This document shows positions 51,633 to 64,000 of a stretch of 64,000 bases of DNA, in pieces. The stretch's first letter is position 1. The number at the start of each line of letters is the position of its first letter. The translations under genes were made by a program, and so were the position numbers. This DNA is from Paramecium sonneborni (taxonomy: Eukaryota; Ciliophora; Oligohymenophorea; Peniculida; Parameciidae). The stretch lies in the NCBI GenBank assembly GCA_905182985.1, contig CAJJDN010000102.1:16849-80848 (forward strand), read 5' to 3'. The notes under the pieces are model-generated. The model saw nothing but the letters and a program-made list of their open reading frames with translations. It ran no database searches and was not told the origin of the DNA.

Positions 51633-54600
51633 TCAAATCTTTTGGCTGTTAATAAGACTGATTATCCTGGAATTTCTGTACTTAATAATTTTTGTTGATA
51701 ATTTTATATGTTATTCATAGAATTAAAAAGAGAACTAAATATAAATAAATAAATACGGTCTATTTTTAATTTAAGCTTTAGAAACAACAATAAGATACTT
51801 TCTTAATTTGGTTAAATTTTCTTTAAGTTTTTAGTGTTTTTTTTATTATTCATCTATAAATTATTCAAACATTTTTGATGCATATCTTAATTTTAAATGC
51901 TTAAAAGTTAAATGTATATATTTCAAGGCAAGTAATCTATATTTATTGTAGTAAATCTATAATATATTATAGATGAATGGAAAAGAAATAAGAAGAAAGA
52001 GTAACATAAGAATAATTTAAAGAGCAAGAGATATTACTTGATTATTAAGCTTTTCACTTTCATATTTAATAGCAGATAAAAATATAGTAATAGAGCATAT
52101 TTAACCAGTGTGTAAATCTAATTTATTAAATTTAGAAATTATGTAAGGTTGTTATCTAACTGCTAATTTTTGATAACAAATCATGCATAAACCAATTAAT
52201 GATGCTTTTAGATGTATGTTAGTTTCAAAATATGTTAAAATAAGGATCATTATAGCTCTTTTGATCAGTTTTATTTATTCCCAATAATAACTTTTTTTTT
52301 CATATTCATTAAAAAGATAACAAATGTGTGGTCTTAATGTATGCAAATTTAATTCTTATCTTTTGAAATACATTAAAAAAAACAAAGAAAGAGGAATTAA
52401 ACAGCCAAATATTAATAATCCAGGTATTACTAAATAAAACATCCATAAATGATGAGTTTCTGAATCAAATTCTAAAGTTAAATCCCCTTATATATATTTA
52501 ATATTGGCTATTTCTCTATATGAAACTACAGAACATAACCTAAATTATAATTAACTTTATACATTTTAATAAAACCTGCATAATTGAAAATATATAAGCA
52601 AAGTAAAGTGTTTGAAATGATATTGGATTTGAACTTTGAACGGACTAAAATAGAAAATACTACCAATCCAAAAATAATAATTATAAATTGCCATAAAATT
52701 AACATCAATATGAGAATAATTTTTGAATAGATTACTTGAATTTCTATAGCATCAGATAAATAACAATCTAAATTATTAGCCATTGAATAGGAGGTATTAC
52801 TAGCTTAATCAACAAAGTTAAATTAAAAAGAAAAGTTAATATTAAATGTGAAAATCACAGAAAATATCCATAAATAATTTAAGAACATTTTAATTAAAAT
52901 ACTTACAAGATCTACAATAATAAAAAATAATACCTTAATTTAATTTAAAAAGTATTTAGCTGAATCTTTCTTTGATTTTCAGAAACAAAAATAGATCATT
53001 AGATTTTTCAATACTTTTTAAAGTAAGTACTATTGACACAATTGCCCTAAAACTATTAATAATAGATTATACCAAATTGAATTTAAAATGAAAGGCATAA
53101 TACTATCTTCAATACCAAAACAAGGCAAACATGATGAGTTTTATAAATTTTTTAAATATTTACCTTCTCCTCTAATATCATATATATCGCATTCTTCACA
53201 CAATGCTCCAACATGACCTTTACTACAAAGTGAATCTCCTTAATCCCACCCTCCTACACAAAAACTTGTTATTTTAAAACATAAGGAAGACTCATCTGAT
53301 AAATAATGAGGTCTCCAATAACCTTCTTTTAATTTAATTTGATTTGAAGTTATCTCTTCAAACTTCTCCTTATCAAATATAGAACATTTATTAGAATCAT
53401 ATGTTACAGAATAAAAACCTTAAGTTGATTCACAAATCTAACATCCCTCATCTATATAGAATTATCCAAGTTAGCATTTGTAACTTTTAGCTTATATAAT
53501 ATAATTTAGAGGATTTTAATAATTTTAAATTGAACAATAAATAGATATTTCTAAGTATTTGTAATCTGAGTTATAAGGGTCAAATTTAAAAGATATTGGA
53601 CTTAAATCAAAAGTGCTTTATGCAATATTATAAAGTAATTCAATATTTTAAAGACTACCATTAATAATTGTATCATTCAGTTATATAATATGATCATTAA
53701 TTTTACAGGTTGAATTAATCAAGTCTTTTTGTAATTCATTTAAACTATTTTTAAATTGTATTGTCATTTGTTAAATCTATTTATATGTTTATTATAATTT
53801 AGGAATAGAGATAGAAAATGATTGAATAGCTTATCCACTAGGTATCATTAAATAATCAGATTCCATTCTATTTTCTTGATCAATAGTCTAATAAGGTTAT
53901 ATTTTTAAAATGTTTGTCTAAACTTTATCACTATTTAATTTCAATGACTTCATTTCAAATTAATTAATAAGTAAAACTAAATTTGTTGGACTTTCAACTA
54001 GATTATTAGCAAAATTATAAGCTTCATTAAATTTAAGATATGTTTAAATAAAATTTTAACTATTTAAATTATTATCTCCTTTTAAATAGATTCCTCCTCC
54101 TTCTTAGGCTTGATTTCCTATAATAATAGAATTTTTAATTATAAATTAATCATTATTTAATTCTAAGTATAAACTTCCTGCTCTAAAACTGGCAATATTT
54201 TAAATAAATTTGCATGATATTATATTTATTGGCCTATTTGATGAGATTGCAACTCCTTAATTTCCTTTATTTCGAATAAATGATGAACTTAATATTTGAA
54301 TCTTTGAAGAGATTTTATTTTCATCTAAAATTTTTAAACATCCATAATATTAGATATTGTTATAATAACAGTTTAATTATAATATTGTGATTTTTTAGAA
54401 AGATATTAAATTAAGATAAAATAAACCATCAGTGCAATGTAAACAATTATTTTCAATTATTTCTAGTTTATTAAAATAAAATGAATGCTTATTTGATTGA
54501 CTTTAAATATGGATTAATGAAAGTTAAGTTGATGAATGTTATTCTAGAGCATTTATAATATAATTTAAATAATATGGATCTGATATCTGTTTTTATTATT

Positions 54601-57600
54601 TATTAATAATAACACATCCTTCAAGTATATAATCATTATTCTACAAAAATATTCTTTGAGATCCTACTTACTATATTGAACTATTCTGAATATTTAATTA
54701 TTGTATCATTGATATTGTTTCAATATCTATCATTTAAATTATACTTATCAAAGTAAAAGAGTATATTTGTTATACAAATCTTGCTTCAAATTTTTAGAAA
54801 TCTATATTAGGTGCATTTATAATTTTTAGAATTGGTGATATATAAAGACCTTCAAATCTAACATTTCTGATACGTATTGAACTACTTTTAATGTAAAATA
54901 ATGAATTTTAACTACTGGAAATGCGTAGAAGTTCTGTTAAGCTAAGATTTCCTATTTGTTAAAATAGTTATATCCATGATTCCTTATTTTGTTATACAAT
55001 TATATTTTCTAAATTTAAGGTGTTTTTATACACTAATTCATCAGAGAATTCTACAAATAAAATTTGATTCATCAAAGATAAACAATCAAATATCTAAATT
55101 TCAGTTAAATTTATCTTATTTTTGATTTTTGAAGGTTATATTGATAAAATAGATGATGACATTCTATTGTATACATTCTTAAAAATAGAGTTTTAAATTT
55201 CTAAATTTATAAGGCCATCTGATGAGTACAAACTTACACAACCTGAACTATTTGAAACTTGTCTTAAATCTTATAGAATATCATTTACTATAAATGATCT
55301 AAATATGACTATTCCTAAATCTAAAGCTGTTATCTCAAAAATAGCACTCTTAAATGCAAGAATATTATTAAAGTTACAATTTAAACAATTAAAAATGGAT
55401 GTTGTTATTTGAGCTACTCCTCCTATATTCGATATATTAAAAATCTTAAAGGCTATTTAATTAATTTATTATTAATCATAAAATTTGTCTAATTTTAATC
55501 CATAAAATCTTTCCCATTGTTAATATGATAAAACATTATGATTAAGAATTTTTAAATCTTAAATAAATAATGTTTTTGAATTTATATAGATAAATGTGTT
55601 GGATGAATTTGTAAAAGCATTTCTTTCAGACACAAAATTTAACATTTATATCTTACTTGTTTTTATATTAAGATAAAGTAAAGAAGAGTAGGACTAAAAA
55701 AAATTATTAGCTATTGAATGAAAACAATTTTCAATAAATTAAATCTTCCTAATTTTAACATCTATATCCCATTCTGAATTTAAAGCTAAAAGAGAGAATG
55801 ATTTCGTAGATTCTTTAAACAATAATATATTTCCTCTAAAAGTAAGATCAATAATTTCTAATCTTGTAGAATTAAATTCTCTTCTTTATGATAAATCTAT
55901 AAATGATTCATCAGAAGTAAATTGATTAATTATATTCACAGAATTTATTATTAATGAATAAAAGCTTTCTATTTTTAAAAGTTAGTTTTTCTCATTAGTT
56001 TTAACTTGACAATTTTATGAGAAAGGAACTTAATAAACTTAAGCTGAATTTTCATAAATTAAATTTTCTACTATAATTTCATTACTTTCAAAAATGTGGA
56101 ATATAAGAAGATTTTTTAAATCAATAAAAGTTATATCTTACATATACATTATAGAGCATCTTATTTTAAAAAGAAATTATTTAATATCAGTATTATTTAC
56201 TCCTGTTATTTCTTTAAAGGCTGAATTCGATATCATAAATTCAACCTAACTAAACTCCTAATTACTTTATAAAGACAAGAATCTAGAGTTTATAAATTGG
56301 GTTTTTTAAGTTTTAAGATATTTAAAAAGGACAGAAATGGATTAATCTTCATTTTTCTCAATCATCTAAATAAACTTTGATTCTTAAAATTGACAATCCA
56401 AAATTTAGATATATGAAAATGAGAAATTATATTAAAAAACAAATAGTTCAGAAAATAGCAATATATTAGATGAGAATAATAAGTGTTTGAGTGAAAAAGC
56501 AACATGATTTTTACTTTAAAGAAAACTTGAATTTGTAAAATTAGTTCTGATAATAGTAACATTGAAGAAATCAAATATACTTAATTGTTAAAAATTTGAA
56601 TCAATTAAAAATAAAGAAGAGTTAGTAAATTAACTATCTTCTATAAGTATTTCTTTAGCATCTAACAGAACTTTATTATTTGTAGATTAAAATAAATTCG
56701 AATTAATGAAAACACATTTTTGAATAATAATTCTTTCTAAAACAATGATTCCATTAAGGTCTTGGCCAAATAGATTTAAAATTGATGAATTTTCAAAATT
56801 TGTATTTACTAATGAGAAATCTTAAAATGTAACATCACCAAATGCATTATTTTAAAACATAGCTTATATATTTTTCATTTCGCTATCTATAAAGGTAACA
56901 TTTGTCAATTTTAATTCCACATTTGTCGAATTATTTTGCAGAATAAATTTATAACTTTATTTATTTTCATAAATGATGCTATTAATCTCAAATTTATCAA
57001 TGTTTTTAACATAAACTTCTTTTGTCATTACCATTATCAAAATTTTATTAGAGCCTAAAATAAAATGAACATGTTTAAGAGAGAATACTTTAGTTTTAAG
57101 TTTACTTTCAATAATAAAATTAGAAATTTTGCACTATTTAGATTGAATTGAATAAATAAAATGAATAACTAAGCTATCTATTCCTATTTGATTAAGATAA
57201 TCAATATTTAAATCAAATTCCCAAAATATATCAAACCATTCACAATAAAAAATTTTCCTCTAATGTATAAATTAATTAGAACAAGTTTGATCAAAACAAT
57301 ATTTAGCAATTTGATCATATGGATCTAAATAGATCTAAGGATGTTATACAGGTTTTAAGCATTTTTTAGTATGAATTGAATTTGAATTACTTAACATGAA
57401 GGTTGATTGTAATTTCTAAGATAAAAATAATAAATTACATATATTTCTTGATTTGTTCTAAGTTAACAAGCATGACATAGTTATGAACATTCAGAACATG
57501 TTCCATCAATCTAATCTCTAATTGGTTAGTAGTATTTATTTAATGGACATTTATTACAAGAATAACTTCCTGAATAATTTAATATACATTCCTGACATTA

Positions 57601-60226
57601 AGGATCACAATATTTATTACATTTGTAAGAAGAAACAAAATGATAACCATCTTAACATTCAACAATTTATTAAGTCATCATTTAATCAAGTTTAGTTTGA
57701 AAGTAAAAATAATTATTTGGTAAAAATTTCATTAAGAAACTCTGAATTCTCTAAATCCATCCATCTCTTAATTCATAAACACCTTCAATTATAATTGATG
57801 CTCCATTTAAACTATCTTAATCTGCTTTAAAACATCCTCCAGTTTATATAGATGTTATAAATCCAATTTCACATTAAACACATTTAATTGTAAATTCTGG
57901 TGATCGAATACATTATAAACAATTAGGTTAATATTTCTAACAATTTATTATTTCTGGAGCTATATTAAAATCATCAATCTATGATAATGTACACATTTCT
58001 TATCCTTTATATATAAATGATCTTAAACAATTCTATTATTTTGATTATTTAAATTAACAAGTTCCATCATTGAAATCAAATATAAAATTATCTTCACATA
58101 AAGCACATCCAATCTTTGCTTCAATATCTGAATCAAAATCTATAAAATTATTGTATAAAGTGCATTTAGATAGATCATCTTCTTAATATTCAAAACAATA
58201 CTTACAATTAATTATAGGACATAAAGAACATTTTCTTTCAGATGTTAAATAATAAGGAGCCTCACAATATTTTTATTTGAAATTATTCTCAATTGAGATA
58301 CAAGATCCATTTATTAATTGATATGGATAATAACATTAAATACATTCCTCACCATATATAGTTTTTTAGCATTCATAACAATTACTAATATACATTAGAC
58401 AAATAATTTTTTATTTTTTTAATGTAATGATTTCATTTGGTATATATGAATCATCTACTATAAAAGAATATGAACTATTGCAATGATCACATTATATAAA
58501 TACATTTCCATCAAAAAGATAATAAATAGAATAACCATACCATTCCATAGATTACACATTTCCATTTTAATTTAAGAATAAATCATATTCACAATATGGA
58601 TTCTTGCTCCATCCTTTTGGATTTTATAAGCATTCTTAACAAGTGGCTAACTTATCATTTATTTTAGAAGGACTAATTTATTAATTAATAGTACCAATGT
58701 ATACAAAGATCTTCGTATTCAAAATAACCATAATTACATTTTGGTAATACTTTTTTTATACTAGATAATTGTAATCCTGAATTTATATAAGATACACAAT
58801 TCTCTTTATCAATTGTATCAAATGGACAAACACATGCTTTAAATCCAGGTAAATAAATTCTTTAAGATTCTGTTATACAAGACAAACAATTATTTTACGT
58901 TGGGCCATCACATTCTTAACAACTATAATGACAACTTTATAAAATATCATTTGTATCACAATTATTAAACTATGTTGTTTTAGTTTAAATATTTAAATAA
59001 TTCTCTGTTTACTAAAATATATTCCCATATTCTAATTTTAATTGAGTGCATTTAAATTATTTTACATGTAATTCTGAGTCATATTCATGAATATCTTAAT
59101 TATCATAAAACTATATATTAATCTTCAATTAATCTTCGATCAACTTTATTTGTATCTTTTACCATAGATAAATTGAATGTGTAATATCAAATTCTTTTTT
59201 TATTAATTATTCATCATTAGAAAAATTTATTGTTACTTTTGGAAATGTATAGCTATAAGTTGTAAGAATTAATTCATTTCCAAAAGGAGATATTTTATAT
59301 GATAAAGAAAAAGGAGATAAGTTTTTGTCTGAAAATTGATTCTAAAAATTTGATGAAAGAATTAATAAGTGATAAATGAATTCATCTGATTTCTTAATAA
59401 TATCAGTTATTTTTAACCATCCTTATAAATTAAAAGAATTGCAGTTAATATTTTATGAAGTATAAACATTCTTTTCCATCCATTTTAAGGTAAAATCTTC
59501 AACTTTAAAAACATCATTTCTACTACATATACATTACTAATAAGGTTCAAATTCCATTCTAGCAAACCATTCTTAATCTTATTCTTAAGGTATTTCTATG
59601 AATTCATACTCTACCTTTATCATTTTACCAGGAAAATAAGAAAATTTTATACCTGTTTCTATTGTTTCAATCTTAGATTAAGTTACTATTAAGCCTCCTC
59701 CAAATATCAACAATAAATTTTGATCTTTGAATGGGTATTTTATGTTCAAATATTCATGTATTGTTTTCTCTTAATAAATAAAAATTAGTTCAAATCTTTA
59801 TGATAATGGCCATTATGAAATTTGGAAATAATACCACACATTTTCATATTCAAAAGGATCAACATCAAATGTAAATATATGCTACACATCTTCATTATCT
59901 ATAAATGCTATTGTTTTTTTTATTTTCTATGATGCTTCATCTAAACAATCATAATAGATAAGATTGAGAGCTTAGGTTACCTCTTCAACAGCCCTATGCA
60001 AAAGAAAACAATCACTCTCAAATAAACCTACACTTCCAACTTAAAGAATATTTGTTAGAGGATTATATTTTGACCATAATCCATATCTAAACGCACTCAA
60101 AATGGATGGAGCATCTTATTGTATTACAATTGATTATTAGCTATATTAATATAAAGAATCCATTTCCTTTATTTTCAGGCTATATGTATTGCTAAATAAC
60201 ATTAACAACCATATAAAAAATGTCAT
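51633..60226 (-). CDS. Giant Cys-rich, beta-helix-like, multi-pass membrane protein (gene E)
   Basis: Intact model of 2,825 residues on the minus strand. It starts at ATG 60226-60224, stops at TGA 51635-51633, and has introns 58673-58694, 57416-57438, 53047-53072, 52912-52933 and 52540-52562. Scanning every codon between these found no internal stop. The signal peptide is MTFFIWLLMLFSNTYS. Domains follow genes A and C: Cys-rich region at about 58960-57400, Asn/Ser/Phe repeat region at about 57300-53800 with a QEGGGI-type turn, Cys module with GHVGALCEECDIY near 53180, about eight membrane helices and a Lys-rich tail. All five introns sit at the positions seen in gene A, and the second one (23 nt, TAG end) confirms that site. 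The gene is inverted relative to A and C. Function is unknown. Confidence 0.93.
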
Positions 60227-62407
60227 ATCTAAAACTTTAGTAATAAAATATTAATAAACCCTTTCAATATCATAATCACTATTTAATCCTTATTTTTGTG
60301 AAATTAAGTATTCAATTTCTAATCAAGTTATATAAAGGGAAATTTATGAGATAATAAATACAAAAAAATGCTATAATTCATTCCCTTCTGTTCGTTTTAA
60401 ATTTTGGAAAATAATTCATAACTGAGACTGATTATTTTCAATATATCCATTTTTTGAAAATACCTTAGAAATTTAGGCTTTCTTTCAAATTTATTTAAGT
60501 TAGCCTTTTCAATTTAAAATAAGAATAACAATCATTAATTACTTTTTTAAATTGCACAAATTATTTTTAACTGTATTTATAACTTTAAATAAAAATTAAA
60601 TATACAAATTTTAATTAGATAACATTATTTTTGAAGTCATCCCATAAAAAGCATTTGAAAAAGCTTTATTTTCTCAAAAGAAAATATTTAAAGATTGTTA
60701 TACTTAATGATATAAATTTAATTTACATTAATCGAATGATATTTTAAATTTGAAGTTTAAAATACGATAATTTTAATAAATAAAATTAGAAATTTTAAAT
60801 CATTAAGACAATTAAATAATTATGCAATCGATTTAAAGATAATAAAAAATAAAAATAATTAAAATATTTCAAACTAATTTTGTTTTTTCTAAAGGGGTTT
60901 GCATTTGATTGTTTCTCTTACTATTTTAAATTTATCTGTAAGATTTGCTTAAAAAATGAACAATGTATATTATATATAAATAATATAATTTACAAAAGAT
61001 AATTATTAACTTTTTAAATCTTCTGAAATTTGTTTTTTTATAATTAGAAAGAAATTGAAAACATATTCGATGTATTAAGAATCTTGCACTTATTACACTG
61101 ATTTCTTAACTTCAAACAAAAAAATTTGAAAATACAAATTTTGTGATATTTTAGAATAAATAAGAAAAATAACGACATTTATGAATTGCATGATCAATTT
61201 TTATTTTATTGTTATCATGGTCTTTACAACATATTGTTATAAGTTATATTGAACCCCAAAAGTAGAAATTATTAAGAGTATTTGGATATTAGTAAAATAA
61301 TAATCATAACAATAAAAAACTCGATTCATATCAGTAAAACCACACTGAAACTTTTTTTTCATTAATATGATTTATTCTATGTCTTAAAGATTGTAATTGA
61401 AGAGAATCAAATTAGAACGTAAAAATTTTCAAAACTTTGATCATTAAATCATGAGAATTGTTAAAAACCTTGATAAATTAAAAATTTTGATTCTATCATA
61501 TTAGTTTTAATTAAAATTATTATATATTTTTTTGAATTTTAAAATTAATTCTAATGAAATGTATTATTTAATTATTGATATTCTGAGGTCAATCAATCAC
61601 TGTATTTAGATTTTTAAGATTTAAAAAAAACGTATTTATGAAGTTTTAGATTCACATAATTTAATTTTGAGCCTTAGTAAATTGGATTGAAATTTAAATA
61701 TTTAATGAGCCATATTAAATATGTATTTGAATTAAAATTAAAAAGTAAATGAGGAAATATGATTTTAGGAATATATTTAATTTATTTTTGTCGTAAAATT
61801 CATTTGCTAATTAAAAAGTCTTATAATAAAGTAAATATAATTGATTGGGAGAAAGGAATATGATGGAAAAACTATAGAATGATAGAAGAATATGATATTA
61901 AAAATTTTTGAAATTAAATGAATGGTATAGTTTTTTATTGTTTAATTTTATTTATTAATGCTGTAGACATTTTTGAATTGACTTAATGATTATTATCTAA
62001 AGTAAAAGAATTTGAGGAAGAAGATGAATTTGAATAGAGCAATAATATATGAATGTCTATTTTATACAATATGAAATTGTTTGTAATTTTTAGTATTAAT
62101 ATAATGGATAGTATTAATATGTGAAAAATTGTACTATATAAGATATAATGAGAGGGAGAGAGTTTTAGTTTTATTGTTAATTAATTGTAATATAAGAAAA
62201 TGATAGAAATGTTATTTTTGAAAATATTAGAAGTATTAATATTTTTGAAGAATTTATAAATTGGAATAAGAGTTATTAAGATATGCATATGATAATATAA
62301 ATAAATAAGATAGATATATAATATATATATATTTATTAGAAATACAAAATATATACATAAGTATGAGTGAATATAAATATATGATTGAAATTCAATATTT
62401 GAGTTTA
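60227..62407. other. Intergenic stretch, nothing recognised
   Basis: About 2.2 kb of A/T-rich sequence between the 5' end of gene E and the 3' end of the cyclin gene. No domain-bearing frame was seen. A short acidic stretch (KEFEEEDEFEQ near 62005-62040) ends in TGA after a few codons. Confidence 0.5.
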
Positions 62408-63088
62408 TCAATAAAGTCTATACATATTCTTTTTAATTAAGAGATAACTGGATGGATATTTTTATGATATGATAATATTTTGATCATATTTATTAAGTAA
62501 TTGTTAGCGAACATCTTCATAACAATCGGATTGGAAATCATGATTTTTGATATTTTTGAGTGTGAAAGAAATGATCTAAAATGATTGATTAAAGAGCAAT
62601 ACAATAATAGCAGATGCAATTTAAGATGGCTGGTAATTAAGTTTCCATGGTAATGCCATTAAAGAAAGAGCATATATTAATCGTACTTATTCAGCTGATA
62701 TTCTTTTAGTCTTCTTTATGTAATAAATTAGTTATTCTATAAAATCCATGACAGTTGGTTTAGTTATTTCAAAATTTAATTTTTGTAAAATGTGTGTTTC
62801 AATTTATGTAGACATCTACCATTTACATCTATCTTATTAATCAAATTTAGTTGCAATCCACAAACTTGTTAATAAATAATCCTAAGTTAATATATTAGTT
62901 CTTAAATATATTGATTTAGCTAAATATAATGTTGAGATTTTAAGTTTCAATCTAAACTAAAATTATGACAAGATTTTAAACTCATCCAACAGATCGTTTT
63001 GTTAAAATATGAGAATTTGTTAAGTATGCAGATATGCAACAATATCTTTATAATAAGGATTCAATGATTCTGTTTCGGTATCACTCAT
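62408..63088 (-). CDS. Cyclin-like protein
   Basis: Single-exon frame of 226 residues on the minus strand, ATG 63088-63086 to TGA 62410-62408. Cyclin-box landmarks are visible in order: NPYYKDIVAYLH near residue 10, the helix-3-like DYLLTSLWIATKFDQ at about 78-92 (equivalent to LLLASKYEE of canonical cyclins), ETHILQKLNFEITKPTVMDFI at about 108-128, and LIYALSLMALP...SQIASAIIVLL at about 150-180 for the second fold. The conserved Lys of ASK is present in IATKF. It should bind a cyclin-dependent kinase, but the class (A/B-like or other) cannot be decided. Its ATG overlaps the stop of the upstream gene in an 8-bp ATGAGTGA. Confidence 0.85.
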
Positions 63089-63736
63089 ATTTAAATTTAA
63101 ATTAATTATTCTCAAAATTAACTGCTCTATTCAATTTACATTAAATTTCTTTATATGATTAATGTAAATCGTCAAAGTGTTTTAATGACAAACACCCAGC
63201 CAATTTAATTCCTTCTAATCTCTTCTACTATCTCTATCTTAGTTATACTCTACTTCCTGTAAATAATGATGATTCCCAAATTTTAGGCGCTTCACATTTT
63301 TAATATCTTTCACTTTAAATCTAAGGTAATTTAAGAGGTTCCTCATATTCAACTTCAAGTGGATAAGCATGATTCTTTAATAAATAACCATGTTCCTTAT
63401 TCATATTTTCAAATTCATTATATTCTTATATTTATTCATCAGCATTCCCTATCTACTCATCCTCTACTTGTTTTAATTTCTCTTATATAGTTATTTGAGA
63501 TCTATATTTCTTAGTAAATGGATCTATATTTTTATGTTAATATTTATCTAAATACGTAGAGTCATATCTTCTTTCTCTTCAAATTATACTGGATTACTTT
63601 ATAACTTCATTAGTTCCTAAAAACCCAATTTTGTTAACACTTTTATCTTTGGTTTTCTTTAATAAGCAAACTCTTATACTGGTCTATGATTGAATTTTGT
63701 GAACATTAATTTTTATTTTTAATTATTATTACTCAT
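63081..63736 (-). CDS. Unidentified gene overlapping the cyclin start
   Basis: On the minus strand a long coherent frame runs from about 63574 down to TGA 63083-63081, with charged and aromatic composition (YDSTYLDKYQHKNIDPFTKK, LKNHAYPLEVEYEEPLKLP, EAPKIWESSLFTGSRVQL). Upstream, a frame from ATG 63736 (MSNNNQKQK..., FNHRPVQEFAYQRKPKIK) is offset. A 23-nt intron at 63575-63597 would join them into 210 residues with an exact frame, but its 3' end is GAG, which is unusual, so the 5' structure is uncertain. No family is recognised. Because it ends inside the cyclin start, the pair could be one cyclin gene with a frameshift in the assembly, or two tightly packed genes. Confidence 0.55.
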
Positions 63737-64000
63737 TTCCTATCACAATACATTTCTTAATAATTACTTACCTTTTAATCAATTAAATCTCTAAAAATTA
63801 ACTATTTTTTAAGACAATTATCAAATCTATTATTCTATTTCTTAATCATTACTATACGTAAAATATTAGTATATAATTACTTACATTTTATTTAATTTAC
63901 GTAGTTAATTAGATTTATTGTATATAATCTTTAAATTTTCAATAATTCTAACAATTGATTGTAATATTATATTAAATACTTAAGATTTTAAATATCGTAA
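63737..64000. other. AT-rich window end
   Basis: Low-complexity A/T sequence. Nothing was recognised, and no telomeric repeat is present. Confidence 0.5.

Noticed and set aside
62005..62060. Acidic stretch KEFEEEDEFEQ resembling DSS1/SEM1
   Set aside because: It ends in TGA within a few codons, lacks the conserved Trp-containing half, and no intron restores it; most likely chance.
62290..62370. TA-repeat-rich patch as possible telomere or origin
   Set aside because: It lacks the C/A-rich ciliate telomere repeat and is ordinary for this base composition.
62641..63180. Long + strand open frame opposite the cyclin gene (about 180 codons)
   Set aside because: The minus strand has clear cyclin-box landmarks over the same bases; the + frame has no motif and is explained as antisense shadow.

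Overview
The window is nuclear DNA of a ciliate, almost certainly Paramecium, probably a macronuclear assembly. Long reading frames open only when TAA and TAG are read as glutamine and TGA is the sole stop. They are joined across 21-28 nt introns that mostly run GTA...TAG. Base composition is extremely A+T rich. Because only TGA stops translation, open frames of 60-150 codons arise by chance here, so I call a gene confidently only where domains, paralogue alignment or intron phasing agree. All gene models below use this code.

Layout: three intact paralogous giant genes, A (3103-11754, +), C (24019-32584, +) and E (51633-60226, -), each encode about 2,820-2,845 residues. They share a signal peptide, a Cys-rich furin-like region, a long Asn/Ser/Phe-rich repeat region resembling a beta-helix, an EGF-like Cys module with the core GHIGALCE.CDIY, and about eight membrane segments. 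Two decayed copies lie between A and C: psi-B (about 14280-19009, +) and psi-D (about 20450-21880, -). The region is therefore a mixed-orientation array of a surface-protein-like family with ongoing gene death.

The middle (34.5-49.9 kb) holds single-copy genes on the + strand. They are a cGMP-dependent-kinase-like protein whose kinase domain lacks the catalytic and DFG aspartates, a WD40 protein, a secreted protein of four W-x-[LIV]...RDF repeats, a zinc-finger/RING-H2 protein and a small unidentified ORF. After gene E, at the right end, a cyclin and an unidentified gene lie on the - strand and overlap by 8 bp.

Two assembly gaps (203 N at 44490-44692 and a single N at 47898) are each flanked by near-perfect direct repeats of about 0.8 and 1.4 kb. 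The two copies of each repeat differ by one short indel. The 56-bp indel at 47962-48017 is TA-bounded, matches the Paramecium IES end consensus at both ends, and is removed exactly, leaving one TA, in the other copy. The duplications are therefore best read as IES-retaining and IES-excised versions of one locus that the assembler did not merge.

I found no CRISPR, rRNA, tRNA or telomere repeats. Intergenic stretches are long for Paramecium and contain decayed coding fragments. I did not find a convincingly new multi-gene system. The most noteworthy items are the retained IES, the predicted pseudokinase, and the giant-gene array with its pseudogenes.
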